Shown piece by piece: positions 18,012-27,225 of a stretch of 64,000 bases of DNA (position 1 is its first letter; the number at the start of each line of letters is the position of its first letter). Source of the stretch: Dulcicalothrix desertica PCC 7102 (GTDB lineage: Bacteria; Cyanobacteriota; Cyanobacteriia; Cyanobacteriales; Nostocaceae). The position numbers and the translations under genes are program-made. Under the pieces are notes generated by a model that was given only the letters and a program-made list of their open reading frames with translations, had not been told where the DNA came from and did no database searches. Location of the stretch: contig NZ_RSCL01000010.1 of assembly GCF_003991905.1 (NCBI RefSeq), positions 62,001 through 126,000 of the forward strand. Direction: 5' to 3'.

Positions 18012-19154
18012 ATTTTTCCTCCAACCCATAAGCAAAGCACCGACACCTAATATACCTAACACCGATGATGGTTCAGGTATAGAAGTTGCAGGAGAAGTAC
18101 TTTGAATATCTGGGTCAGCGCGGAAAATTCCGCTTGAACCATCATCAAACTTGGCATAAAACACAAGTTGATTACTGTTATTTAAACTTTGATTAGATAT
18201 GTAAAGGTCTGTAACGATGGCGCCGAATAAAGAATCACCAGCTGCGATAATTTTATTACTTCTGGGGTCTGCGCCGTTATAAATTCCTAAACCACCACCT
18301 CTAAGAACACCTTTGAATGCAACATTACCTTTATCGTTAATAGCTGGGTTTTCAAAAAAATCAAAAAGGTCAGCATTATCGACAATTTTATTAACTAGGC
18401 CATTACTGGCAGTGTAAATTCCTTCACCTGCTAAAGCGTCTAATATTCCCTTGAAGACAACTGTACCTGTTTTATTGATAGCTGGATTAAATAAAAAATC
18501 GAAATCTCCAGTTGTATCAACTATAGTATTAACGGCGCCGTTGCTATCAACCCTATAAATTCCTCTACCACCTCCATTCTTCAAGCTAGCGGAAAATGCT
18601 ACAGTACTTTCTTGATTAATACTTGGACGGTCAAAATTACTATATACCCCACTCGTATCAGCAATGGAATTTACCGAGCCATTAAAATTTGTAAAAATCC
18701 CAAAAACACCATTGATGTTAGCATTAAAAGCTACAGCATTATTATTATTGATTACAGGGTCGCCTATACCAAAGTAGTTGGCACCTTGCGCTACAGAAGT
18801 TACTAATCCATTCTCAGCAATAAAAACACTAGTGCCTCCAGTGTTGGCATTTGCTTTAAATGCCACTGCTCCATTATCATTAATGCCTACAAATTGTCCA
18901 AACGAGTTAAATACCGTATTATCTGCAACGGTTGTTAAACCTAATCCATTACCTGTAAATATGGCACTGCTTCCATCTGCCAAGTTAGCTGTAAAAGCAA
19001 CATTGCCTGTTTGATTTATAGTAGGCAGCTTGAACTCACTATAACCCTGATTGCTATCGGCAATCCGAGTAAAAGTGAAACCAAAAGCTTCGTTTGTTAA
19101 TGTCACAATCGTAGAAATACTGAAGAAGAGTGCTATTAACCCTTTTTTTATCAT
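17997..19154 (-). CDS. PEP-CTERM surface protein with tandem beta repeats
   Basis: A 385-residue protein with a signal peptide (MIKKGLIALFFSISTIVTL...AFG). It has six to seven repeats of about 45 residues, each built around a pattern like PAINxxGxVAFKGxLxxxxGIY, as in DUF7453-type proteins. The C-terminus has the sorting motif SIPEPSSVLGILGVG followed by a short helix and RKN. Exosortase cuts such tails and hands the protein to the cell surface; no exosortase is encoded in the window. PEP-CTERM proteins are known to accompany exopolysaccharide loci, which fits here. Confidence 0.88.
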   Translation of the reverse strand: MIKKGLIALFFSISTIVTLTNEAFGFTFTRIADSNQGYSEFKLPTINQTGNVAFTANLADGSSAIFTGNGLGLTTVADNTVFNSFGQFVGINDNGAVAFKANANTGGTSVFIAENGLVTSVAQGANYFGIGDPVINNNNAVAFNANINGVFGIFTNFNGSVNSIADTSGVYSNFDRPSINQESTVAFSASLKNGGGRGIYRVDSNGAVNTIVDTTGDFDFLFNPAINKTGTVVFKGILDALAGEGIYTASNGLVNKIVDNADLFDFFENPAINDKGNVAFKGVLRGGGLGIYNGADPRSNKIIAAGDSLFGAIVTDLYISNQSLNNSNQLVFYAKFDDGSSGIFRADPDIQSTSPATSIPEPSSVLGILGVGALLMGWRKNLQRI

Positions 19155-19281
19155 AGTTACATTTTGGTGTTTTTAAAACGCTGTTATAATCTTTACATAA
19201 GTATGATTATTATTTAAGGTAACTAAATATTTAATTAATGACTATCGTATATATACTTACAAATTTGACAGCAAAGCAAAC

Positions 19282-20583
19282 TTAACTATTGCCTTCTTTC
19301 CAATCATGTACGAATTTATCGACATGTCGAACTACCGTGTTGTTGTTCAAAGTATCCTTAATAAATTGTGATGAATTTAACACATAGAAGTCTTTGTGCT
19401 GCGTGAATACTTGGGGCACCATTCGAGAATAATTTAATACTTGTAATGGTTGCATTTTCTGTGCCCGATTGATATGAACTGATACAATGTCATCAGCGTC
19501 TAAATCTGGAAACATTAAACGTAACCCTTTGAAAAATAAGTCACGCAGTGATTGGTCTGGTTGTTTGAGCAAAGGGTCTTCAGAGTGTATATACTTAGGA
19601 AAATAAGTAAAATGTAACCCATTTGTCTCTTTTAGAGAAACCAAGTTACTCATCCCCAACACCCCAGTAAAAGGTATTCGAGAGTCAGCAAGATTTACGA
19701 TATAAAAAGGTACCAATGGTTTACGAGTTATCAAAACCATACAGATAACCCCTAAATATTCAACATTCCCATCCCCTGATACTTGAGCTAAATCATTAGA
19801 TACTACTTGTTGTAGTACATTTACAGGCGCCGTAAAAACGACTTTATCAAAAAGCTCTTTACCCCTATTACTCTCCACCCATATTCCCTGCTCAGGGTGA
19901 GGTGCAATATATTGAACTTTTGTACTGGCAAGAACATTTCCACCTGATGCACGAATTAATTCGGCTAAACGGTCAAAAACTGTTTTGTAACCACCTTCTA
20001 CATAACCTAATTGTTCTTTATGTAATGAAGAATCACGCGCAGAAAATAAGCGTTTGATATATGACCATATGAATACAGCAGAAACACGTTGATAGTTTTC
20101 TCCAAGCTTGGCGAGTAACAAGGGTTTCCATAGCTTTTCGTAAGCGTTTTTACCAGATATTTTCAACAACCATTTTTCAACGGGTATTTTTTCTAACTTT
20201 TGCCAGTTATTTACCCGTGAACCGTAGAGCATGGTAAAAGCTAACCGCAGTTTACCAATAATACTCAGAGGGGGAAATTTAAAAAACTCGATGGTGTTGC
20301 TTATCGAGTAAAGCTTTTGGTCGATATAACAACCAGTGAGTGTAGGGCGCCAATGTAGTTTATCTTTTAAGCCAATATCTTTGATAAGATTAACCAAATC
20401 GGTATCACACGGTAAGATAACGTGATAAAACTTGTCCCACACAAAGGCGCCGAAATCATGATGAGTTGCAAGTCCACCCAACTGCTCATTAGTTTCTAAT
20501 ACGGTGACTTGATGACCTTGTTGTGATAGACGATAGGCAAGTGATAATCCCATCATCCCACCGCCGATAATACCAATTTTCAT
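19282..20583 (-). CDS. FAD-dependent oxidoreductase, protoporphyrinogen-oxidase/UGM-like
   Basis: A 433-residue flavoprotein. The N-terminal dinucleotide-binding loop is IGIIGGGMMGLSLAYRLSQQG, followed by VTVLETNEQLGGLATHHDF, the FAD-binding arrangement of amine oxidases, protoporphyrinogen oxidases and UDP-galactopyranose mutases. The central GYVEGGYKTVFDRLAELI segment is also typical. Relatives are frequent in cyanobacterial polysaccharide clusters. A role in oxidising or isomerising a sugar or its lipid carrier is likely but unproven. Confidence 0.82.
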   Translation of the reverse strand: MKIGIIGGGMMGLSLAYRLSQQGHQVTVLETNEQLGGLATHHDFGAFVWDKFYHVILPCDTDLVNLIKDIGLKDKLHWRPTLTGCYIDQKLYSISNTIEFFKFPPLSIIGKLRLAFTMLYGSRVNNWQKLEKIPVEKWLLKISGKNAYEKLWKPLLLAKLGENYQRVSAVFIWSYIKRLFSARDSSLHKEQLGYVEGGYKTVFDRLAELIRASGGNVLASTKVQYIAPHPEQGIWVESNRGKELFDKVVFTAPVNVLQQVVSNDLAQVSGDGNVEYLGVICMVLITRKPLVPFYIVNLADSRIPFTGVLGMSNLVSLKETNGLHFTYFPKYIHSEDPLLKQPDQSLRDLFFKGLRLMFPDLDADDIVSVHINRAQKMQPLQVLNYSRMVPQVFTQHKDFYVLNSSQFIKDTLNNNTVVRHVDKFVHDWKEGNS

Positions 20584-20601
20584 ACGGGTAAGGGGTAAGG
20601 C

Positions 20602-21597
20602 TTAATATTTGTATAGACCTAAGCTACGTTGCCATGCAATAGTTTGTGTAAGTCCTTCCTCTAAACTCACTTGTGCTTTAACACCTAAAACTTGTTCGCA
20701 TTTGCTGCTGTCAGGTACTCGTCGCATTACGTCTTCGTACTTTTTACCAGTGAATGACTCATAAGGAATATACTTGAGCTTGAGTTCACCGGGTGTGTTA
20801 CTGATGCGCTTAATGGTTTTGGCTAAATCTAAAATAGTAACTTCTTGGTTGTTGCCTATATTGAAAATTTCGCCATTCGCATTACTGTTAATGATGGCAG
20901 CATAAATTCCTGCAACCGTATCATCAACAAATGTAAAGCTACGGGTTTGCATACCATCACCATGAATAGTGATTTCTCCGTCATTTAATACTTGTTCGAT
21001 AAACACTGACTGCGGACCACCCCACCAAGATAAGTGATGACGTGGACCATACGAACCGAAAAAGCGCAGCAGAACAACAGGAAAACCATAGCTTTCTTGA
21101 TATGCAAACGCTAAATGCTCATCAAATAGTTTTGAAACAGCATAACTCCAACGCGCGACTTTCGATGAACCAATTACCGAATTACTTTCTTCGCTAAAAG
21201 GTAACTCAGGGTTACGTCCATAAACGTCAGAAGTAGAAGCTAAAACGCATTTACAATTTAACTCTCTAGCAAACTCTAAAACATTGTCTGTACCTTGGTA
21301 ATTTATTTTTAACGTGTCTATAGCTTTACCGTAACGGGGAATTTTAAAAGCTGCTAGATGAACTATACAGTCAATATCGGCGCCAAGATTTTGATCAAAG
21401 GTACTTTTTTCGGTAATATCCTTCTGGAGAAATTGGAATTGTTTATTTGTGAGATGATGCTCAATATTTTCCAATTTACCCATACTTAAGTTATCAATAC
21501 CGATAACTTCGTGTCCGCAAGCAATGAGTTTATCAAGTAGGTGGGAACCAAGAAACCCCGCTACACCTGTAACCAGAATTCTTTTTGGTAGTGTCAT
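20602..21597 (-). CDS. NAD-dependent epimerase/dehydratase (extended SDR, UDP-glucose 4-epimerase-like)
   Basis: A 331-residue extended SDR. The GxxGxxG loop is LVTGVAGFLGSHLLDKL near the N-terminus; the catalytic YxxxK is YAVSK (around residue 157); a Ser/Thr in LASTSDVYGR completes the triad. SFTFVDDTVAGIYAAI and FNIGNNQEVTILDLA mark the substrate half. Family members epimerise or dehydrate UDP-sugars; which one cannot be told. The gene lies 18 bases upstream of the flavoprotein gene on the same strand. Confidence 0.9.
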   Translation of the reverse strand: MTLPKRILVTGVAGFLGSHLLDKLIACGHEVIGIDNLSMGKLENIEHHLTNKQFQFLQKDITEKSTFDQNLGADIDCIVHLAAFKIPRYGKAIDTLKINYQGTDNVLEFARELNCKCVLASTSDVYGRNPELPFSEESNSVIGSSKVARWSYAVSKLFDEHLAFAYQESYGFPVVLLRFFGSYGPRHHLSWWGGPQSVFIEQVLNDGEITIHGDGMQTRSFTFVDDTVAGIYAAIINSNANGEIFNIGNNQEVTILDLAKTIKRISNTPGELKLKYIPYESFTGKKYEDVMRRVPDSSKCEQVLGVKAQVSLEEGLTQTIAWQRSLGLYKY

Positions 21598-21621
21598 AAT
21601 AAAAAGTTATGAGTTATGAGT

Positions 21622-21975
21622 TTAAGTTTGGACAACAAGTATTACACCGACAATAATTACTGCGATACCAAACCACTGACTTAAAACGACTTTCTCTCTT
21701 AAAAACCTATTAGATGCCAAAGGTACAAGAGCAAAAGTCATTCCCAAAGCTGGGAAAGCTTGACTAAGCGGAACACTTTTTAGTACTACTAGCCATAAAA
21801 CTGTAACAACAATATAGCTAATAAACCAAACCCAAAAAAAAGGAGAAAATAATAAACTTTTAATAGTATTATTATTACTACTTACAGGCGCCTGAAATGC
21901 ATATTTTAATGATAACTGTCCAACAGTACCAAGCACCACAACCATTGCTAAAATTAGCCAAGGAACAAAATTCAT
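21622..21975 (-). CDS. EamA/SMR-type small membrane transporter subunit
   Basis: A 117-residue, four-helix protein with VVLGTVGQLSLKYAF at the N-terminus and PLSQAFPALGMTFALVPLAS and FGIAVIIVGVILV near the end, the small multidrug resistance/EamA pattern. It overlaps the next upstream gene, another protein of the same kind, by 4 bases. Such pairs resemble ArnE/ArnF, which flip an undecaprenyl-phosphate sugar across the membrane. Confidence 0.85.
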   Translation of the reverse strand: MNFVPWLILAMVVVLGTVGQLSLKYAFQAPVSSNNNTIKSLLFSPFFWVWFISYIVVTVLWLVVLKSVPLSQAFPALGMTFALVPLASNRFLREKVVLSQWFGIAVIIVGVILVVQT

Positions 21976-22358
21976 GTTTTTGCTCCTCTTTGAATTGGCA
22001 GTGCGACCAAAAGTACTCCTAAGAAAATTAGAATAACTCCAAAAATGCGAATTAAAGTAATTTCCTCACCAAATAAGTAATAAGAGCCAAAAAGTATTCC
22101 GATGTAATTCAAGCTAGTCAAAGGATAAGCAATACTTAACTTAACAACACGTAACGCTAAAATCCAATTAACTATACCCAAACTATATACAGTCAAAGCA
22201 AGAACTAATTGCTGAATAAACGACCAATTCAACCCTACCGTAGAACTACTCATGGTGTGCTTCATTAGCAATTGTCCAACAATCCCAAATCCTATACTAA
22301 TAAACAAAGTTGTATAAGAAATAGCTTTTTGACGAGAAGACAGCGACTGTACCGTCAT
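21972..22358 (-). CDS. EamA/SMR-type small membrane transporter subunit
   Basis: A 128-residue, four-helix protein with SIGFGIVGQLLMKHTM, KLSIAYPLTSLNYIGILFGS and FGVILIFLGVLLVALP. Together with the overlapping gene after it, it likely forms a hetero-dimeric flippase. The DPM1-like GT2 (12878-13678) could make its substrate, a polyprenyl-phosphate sugar. That link is inference from gene content. Confidence 0.85.
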   Translation of the reverse strand: MTVQSLSSRQKAISYTTLFISIGFGIVGQLLMKHTMSSSTVGLNWSFIQQLVLALTVYSLGIVNWILALRVVKLSIAYPLTSLNYIGILFGSYYLFGEEITLIRIFGVILIFLGVLLVALPIQRGAKT

Positions 22359-22405
22359 GGCTTTATCACCTTAATAAAAAGAACGCGCTCGTTCACGAAA
22401 AAGAG

Positions 22406-23536
22406 TTACTGCAAACAATAAATATCAGCCATCACTTCTTTTACCGACTCTACAACAACTTGTTGCGCTGAACTTTCAAGCTCTGGAAACAAGGGTATAG
22501 AAAGAACCTCATGACTTAGCTGCTCACTTACAGGTAGTGAACCTTCAACATAATTTAGATCAGCATGAACTTCTTGAAGATGTAACGGTATTGGGTAATA
22601 CACCATACTGCCAATACCCTTAGCTTGTAGGCTTTTCTGAATAATGTCACGTTTCCCACCAAGTACCCTAACAGTGAATTGATTCCATACTGAATTTCCC
22701 TGATGTAATTTTTGGGGTAAAACAATACCTGTAGTTGTTGAGAGTGCTTCAAGATAAAAGTCTGTAATTGCCTTTCTAGCCGCATTCCATTGGTCAAGAT
22801 ACGGAAGTTTTACTAGCAATACGGCTGCTTGTAATGTATCAAGACGGCTATTTAATCCAAGTTCTTCATGATGGTATTTTACTTTACCCCCATGTCTGCG
22901 AAGATACTCAGCACGTGCGGCTATTTCGGCGTTAGATGTAGCAATTGCTCCTCCGTCGCCAAAGCAACCTAAGTTTTTAGTTGGGAAAAAACTGAAACAC
23001 CCAACATCACCAATTGTACCGACTTTTTTACCTTCCCACGTGGCACCTGTTGCTTGAGCGCAATCTTCAATCACTTTCAGATTATACTTACGCGCAATTT
23101 CCATTATTGCCGTCATGTTACATGGGCGCCCGTATAAATGCACGGGTATGATAGCTTTGGTACGTTCGGTGATTTTAGATTCGATGAGTTGAGTGTCTAT
23201 ATTATAAGAATCTAACTCTACGTCTACGAATACAGGGGTTGCCCCAACTATACCTATTGCTTCAGTCGTCGCTATAAATGTAAAGGGTGTTGTAATAACT
23301 TCATCCCCTGCACCAATTTTTAATGCTCTTAATGCTAAATGCAGTGCATCAGTACCAGAATTACAAGAAATTACTTGCTCACAATTTAAGTATTGAGCAA
23401 ACTGTATTTCAAATTCTTTGACTTGTGGACCCATAATATAGCGTCCACTTGCCATAACCGCACAAACATTTTTTTCAATTTCGTCAGCAATACTTTTATA
23501 CTGAGTCGTTGCCTCAAATGGAGAAATATTTATCAC
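22406..23536 (-). CDS. wbpE: DegT/DnrJ/EryC1 aminotransferase (WbpE-like)
   Basis: A 376-residue PLP enzyme of the sugar aminotransferase family. The PLP lysine lies in FFPTKNLGCFGDGGAIAT (around residue 187); VISCNSGTDALHLALRAL, FVDVELDSYNI and IPVHLYGRPCNM are further family blocks. In Pseudomonas, WbpE transfers an amino group from glutamate to the 3-keto sugar made by WbpB. All partners are encoded directly upstream here, which supports the specific name. Confidence 0.9.
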   Translation of the reverse strand: MINISPFEATTQYKSIADEIEKNVCAVMASGRYIMGPQVKEFEIQFAQYLNCEQVISCNSGTDALHLALRALKIGAGDEVITTPFTFIATTEAIGIVGATPVFVDVELDSYNIDTQLIESKITERTKAIIPVHLYGRPCNMTAIMEIARKYNLKVIEDCAQATGATWEGKKVGTIGDVGCFSFFPTKNLGCFGDGGAIATSNAEIAARAEYLRRHGGKVKYHHEELGLNSRLDTLQAAVLLVKLPYLDQWNAARKAITDFYLEALSTTTGIVLPQKLHQGNSVWNQFTVRVLGGKRDIIQKSLQAKGIGSMVYYPIPLHLQEVHADLNYVEGSLPVSEQLSHEVLSIPLFPELESSAQQVVVESVKEVMADIYCLQ

Positions 23537-23554
23537 TGTTATATTATCCTTTCT

Positions 23555-24181
23555 TTATTCTTTTCTTTTTATTTGGTTTTCAGCACAATATTCGTACTCG
23601 CGACCGCAAGCTTTACAAGTAGTCGCAGTATCAACCTCAAAGTCATCTAATTTGGCGCCACACTCGCACATCCATCCAACCTGTTTGGCTGGGTTGCCGT
23701 AAACTAGTGCGTAATCGCTGACATTTTTAGTAACGGTTGAACCTGCACCAATAAACGCATAACGTCCAATAGTATGACCGCAAACGATTGTCGCATTGGC
23801 GCCAATTGTTGCACCTTGTTTAACTAAGGTAACTAGATAATCGTCAATAGTATTGCGTGGAAAAGCAGAACGTGGTGTATTGATATTAGTAAAAACACAA
23901 CTAGGACCGCAAAATACATTGTCTTCTAAAGTAACTCCTGCATATACTGAGACGTTGTTTTGTATTTTGACGTTGCTGCCAATTTTTACCCCTGCTGCCA
24001 CAAACACGTTCTGGGCAATTTTACACTTTTCTCCAATTTCAACATTTTGCATAATATGGCTAAAATGCCAAATTTGAGTTCCGGCGCCGATTTTACAAGG
24101 TAAATCAACATATGCTGACTCATGCACAAAATAATCGGTGCTTTTTTCTGTGGTTTGTGTATTTCCGTTATGAGTGGACAA
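23555..24181 (-). CDS. wbpD: Sugar N-acetyltransferase, left-handed beta-helix (WbpD-like), with C-terminal zinc ribbon
   Basis: A 208-residue protein. From residue 25 to 175 it has the hexapeptide repeats of a left-handed beta-helix (for example IGEKCKIAQNVFVAAGVKIG and IGANATIVCGHTIG). WbpD/WlbB enzymes acetylate the 3-amino group from acetyl-CoA. The last 35 residues add two cysteine pairs, CECG and CKACG, a probable zinc ribbon not usual in the short Pseudomonas enzyme. It overlaps the oxidoreductase gene by 14 bases. Confidence 0.88.
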   Translation of the reverse strand: MSTHNGNTQTTEKSTDYFVHESAYVDLPCKIGAGTQIWHFSHIMQNVEIGEKCKIAQNVFVAAGVKIGSNVKIQNNVSVYAGVTLEDNVFCGPSCVFTNINTPRSAFPRNTIDDYLVTLVKQGATIGANATIVCGHTIGRYAFIGAGSTVTKNVSDYALVYGNPAKQVGWMCECGAKLDDFEVDTATTCKACGREYEYCAENQIKRKE

Positions 24182-25193
24182 GTTGAAGCTCCTTTAAACT
24201 TACAGCTTTACCTTGAGATTCTAAAGATGATTGCGCCGATTGTAAAACGGAGCAAACATTAATACCATTTTGAATATCAGTTTTAGGAGTTTGCCTTGTT
24301 TCTACACAAGTTAAAAAATGTTTACATTCCTCGGTTAATGGTGATGCGGTATCAATAGGAATAACTGTCTTGGAATGAAGTTTGAGAACTGGTACATTAT
24401 CTTGTATCTCAGCTTGTTGGTCATAAAATGTTAGCTTGGCATCAGTTGATACATCGTCAAAGACTAATGTTCCTGACTCTCCAACTACTACAAGTCGCTG
24501 TTCTTTAAACGGATGTAGCCAACTTGTAAAAATATGCGCTTTGATATTGTGTTCAAATTCTAGATTAATTAAGCAAAAATCTTCAACTTGCGTTATGTTA
24601 GCGCTACCAACAGCTTGTACTGATAAAGGTAACTTACCAGTAAATCCTAAAATTGAGCAAATATCATGAGGTGCAAAGCTCAAAAGCACATTTTCTTCTG
24701 TGCGAACCTTACCAAAACTCAAACGGTTAGAATAAATATACCGTAGCTTGCCAATTTTTCCGGCTGCTACTAAGTTACGTAGTTTTATCAAAGCTGGGTG
24801 ATATTCTAGTAAATGTCCTACCATCACAATCTGATTGCTTTTACGTGCAGCAGTTTCAATTAAGAGCGCATCTTCTAACGTCAAAGCTAAAGGTTTTTCA
24901 ACAAATACGTCTTTACCCGCATTCAAGGCTTGAATAACCAAACTAGCATGACTTGGCGCCGGAGTTGCAATGACTACAGCTTTGACATCAGACATTGCCA
25001 AAACAGTATCAAAATCAGAAACACCTTCGACATCAAATTTGGCGCCTAAATCTGTTAATATTTGTTGACTGGCATCACATATAACCCGTAATACTCCTAA
25101 TTGAGCAAAATCTCGTACTAAGTTTTTGCCCCAGTAACCGCAGCCAACAACGGCAACATATTTATTAATTGGTGGTGACATACTTGTTTGCAT
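24168..25193 (-). CDS. wbpB: Gfo/Idh/MocA oxidoreductase (WbpB-like UDP-GlcNAcA 3-dehydrogenase)
   Basis: A 341-residue NAD-dependent oxidoreductase. AVVGCGYWGKNLVRDFAQLG is the Rossmann loop; FVEKPLALTLEDA is the conserved EKP motif of the family, where Lys takes part in catalysis. WbpB/WlbA oxidises C3 of UDP-GlcNAc uronate, the step between WbpA and WbpE. Gene order here is wbpA, wbpB, wbpD, wbpE in the direction of transcription. Met1 or Met5 may be the true start. Confidence 0.88.
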   Translation of the reverse strand: MQTSMSPPINKYVAVVGCGYWGKNLVRDFAQLGVLRVICDASQQILTDLGAKFDVEGVSDFDTVLAMSDVKAVVIATPAPSHASLVIQALNAGKDVFVEKPLALTLEDALLIETAARKSNQIVMVGHLLEYHPALIKLRNLVAAGKIGKLRYIYSNRLSFGKVRTEENVLLSFAPHDICSILGFTGKLPLSVQAVGSANITQVEDFCLINLEFEHNIKAHIFTSWLHPFKEQRLVVVGESGTLVFDDVSTDAKLTFYDQQAEIQDNVPVLKLHSKTVIPIDTASPLTEECKHFLTCVETRQTPKTDIQNGINVCSVLQSAQSSLESQGKAVSLKELQLVHS

Positions 25194-25234
25194 CCTTTAT
25201 TCTTACGTGAATGGGTATTGATGCTGTCTAATAG

Positions 25235-26545
25235 TTACGCTGCTATTATTTTTTCTATATCTTGGTTTTTTTGTCCTAAAACATTGCGAGTATCAATAAT
25301 TAAAGCTGCATGTTCGACAACAAGGTCATAATCTACCTGGTCATGATTAGTTGCAATAATAACAGCGTCGAATTTATGTAAGTTTTCTTTTGTTAAAGCT
25401 ATTGATTTTAGATTTATTTCTGGATAATGACGATGATTACCACAGGTCAACGCATAAGGGTCATGATATTCAATATGCACCCCTTTCTGCTGTAAAAGCT
25501 GAATAATTTTGAGTGACGGACTTTCTCGCTGGTCATCTATATTTTTCTTATAAGCTACCCCAAGTATTAAGATTTTGGAATTCTTTAAAGGTTTACCAAC
25601 ATTATTTAGTGCCTCTCCTACCTTATCTACCACATAGTTAGGCATTAAGCTATTAACTTCACCTGCCAACTCAACAAACTTTAAAGACACATCATATTCC
25701 CTTGCTTTCCAGGTTAAATAAAATGGGTCTATGGGGATGCAGTGTCCACCCCATCCTGGTCCTGGATAAAAAGCATGAAACCCGAAAGGTTTAGTTTTCG
25801 CTGCTTCGATGACCTCCCAAATGTCTATATCCATTTTTTGGAATAGAATCTTTAACTCATTTACCAAGGCAATATTTACCGCACGATAAATATTTTCGAG
25901 AATTTTAGTTGCTTCTGCTGTTTGAGTTGATGAAACTGGAACTGTTTGAATAACAATATGGTTATAAAGAGTTTGAGCTAAATTTAGACACAGCGGAGTT
26001 ATTCCACCAACCACTTTAGGAACATTCGCAAAGGAATAATTCTCATTTGCAGGGTCTTCACGTTCTGGAGAGTAGGCAAGTGCAAAATCTTCTCCTACTA
26101 TCAACCCGCTTCGAGAAAGTATTGGTAGCATAACTTCTTTGGTAGTACCTGGGTAAGTAGTGCTTTCCAATATAACGAGCTGACCTATTTTCAAATTACG
26201 TGCGATAGCATAGGAAGTATCAACAACATAAGCCAAGTCAGGTTCACGATGAGCATTTAAAGGAGTTGGAACACAAATTATTATTGCGTCAACTTCCCCT
26301 AAACGACTTATATCAGTTGTGGCATCAATCAGTTCGTTTAATAAATGCTCTGATGGAATATGTTTAATATAAGACTGTCCAGCTAGGATTTTATCTACTT
26401 TGCTCTGGTCAATATCAAATCCTAGTACTGCAAAACCTTTTTTCGCAAATGCGGCAAGAATTGGTAGCCCAACATACCCTAGTCCAATAATTCCAATTTT
26501 TGCCTGCTTGTTGTCGATTTTATCTTCAAGTTGTTTAAGAAACAT
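25235..26545 (-). CDS. wbpA: UDP-N-acetylglucosamine 6-dehydrogenase (WbpA-like)
   Basis: A 436-residue UDP-sugar dehydrogenase, the same length as WbpA of Pseudomonas aeruginosa as I recall it. KIGIIGLGYVGLPILAAFA is the NAD-binding loop; GWGGHCIPIDPFYLTW holds the catalytic Cys (around residue 267); ILGVAYKKNIDDQRESPSL is the C-terminal UDP-binding block. It converts UDP-GlcNAc to UDP-GlcNAc uronate with two NAD. As first gene of the pathway block it has 254 bases without a gene before it, a likely promoter region. Confidence 0.92.
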   Translation of the reverse strand: MFLKQLEDKIDNKQAKIGIIGLGYVGLPILAAFAKKGFAVLGFDIDQSKVDKILAGQSYIKHIPSEHLLNELIDATTDISRLGEVDAIIICVPTPLNAHREPDLAYVVDTSYAIARNLKIGQLVILESTTYPGTTKEVMLPILSRSGLIVGEDFALAYSPEREDPANENYSFANVPKVVGGITPLCLNLAQTLYNHIVIQTVPVSSTQTAEATKILENIYRAVNIALVNELKILFQKMDIDIWEVIEAAKTKPFGFHAFYPGPGWGGHCIPIDPFYLTWKAREYDVSLKFVELAGEVNSLMPNYVVDKVGEALNNVGKPLKNSKILILGVAYKKNIDDQRESPSLKIIQLLQQKGVHIEYHDPYALTCGNHRHYPEINLKSIALTKENLHKFDAVIIATNHDQVDYDLVVEHAALIIDTRNVLGQKNQDIEKIIAA

Positions 26546-26799
26546 ATTAATTACTTTACCTGATTTTATAATTTTATTACTCCATCAGTATACAGACGCA
26601 ATTTAATGATTCTGTGGACAAATAAGGGTTGATACCTCCTATTTAACGCAAATTGGTTGGTAAAGACTGAATTCATTCGGTCTCCACATAGCCTGGAATT
26701 ACGTAAAATCTTTTTATGAGGGGTAATGCCCCTGAATGAGCAACAGCATCATTTAATTTTGTCTCTACACTAATTGATGCAATTGATGCGGGGTATTAG

Positions 26800-27225
26800 C
26801 TAACCAACACAGTGAAAATCCTTGATGCAATTACTACCAACTAACTTTGCTTGTCTGCGTGTGAACTCTCCTACACTTGGGTTGCCATTTGGGTCAATTA
26901 CCCCTGATACTTGCTGCCATAATTCATCTGGCGCCAAAGAAACTGTGTATCCATGTTCGTGTTTACGGACGTGATACCATTTGGTTTCTTGGCACTCCTC
27001 ACACCAAAAAGCTTCTAACCATTCTCCTGGTATTAAAACAGCGGTTTGAGAGGCTACTATTATTAGTGCGTTTTTCCGACTCATTCCTCTTTGCTGTAAT
27101 TGACCTGCTTTATCAGCAAAAAGTAGATGTTTCGGACTTCTACTTTCTAGATAACAACCATGAATTGGACAGTATATTGCTCTTTTTTTTGAGCGTTTCC
27201 GATTTTTGTCACACCTTTTCTGCAT
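26800..27225 (-). CDS. Conserved hypothetical protein with cysteine pairs
   Basis: I chose the ATG at 27225 because a strong ribosome binding site, GGAGGT (27232-27237), lies 6 bases upstream; the frame extends to 27309 but has no such site there. The 141-residue product is basic at the N-terminus (MQKRCDKNRKRSKKR), with CPIHGC near residue 20 and CEEC near residue 75, a possible split zinc-binding site. I do not recognise a named family. It stands alone between the wbp genes and a glycosyltransferase gene. Confidence 0.7.
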   Translation of the reverse strand: MQKRCDKNRKRSKKRAIYCPIHGCYLESRSPKHLLFADKAGQLQQRGMSRKNALIIVASQTAVLIPGEWLEAFWCEECQETKWYHVRKHEHGYTVSLAPDELWQQVSGVIDPNGNPSVGEFTRRQAKLVGSNCIKDFHCVG

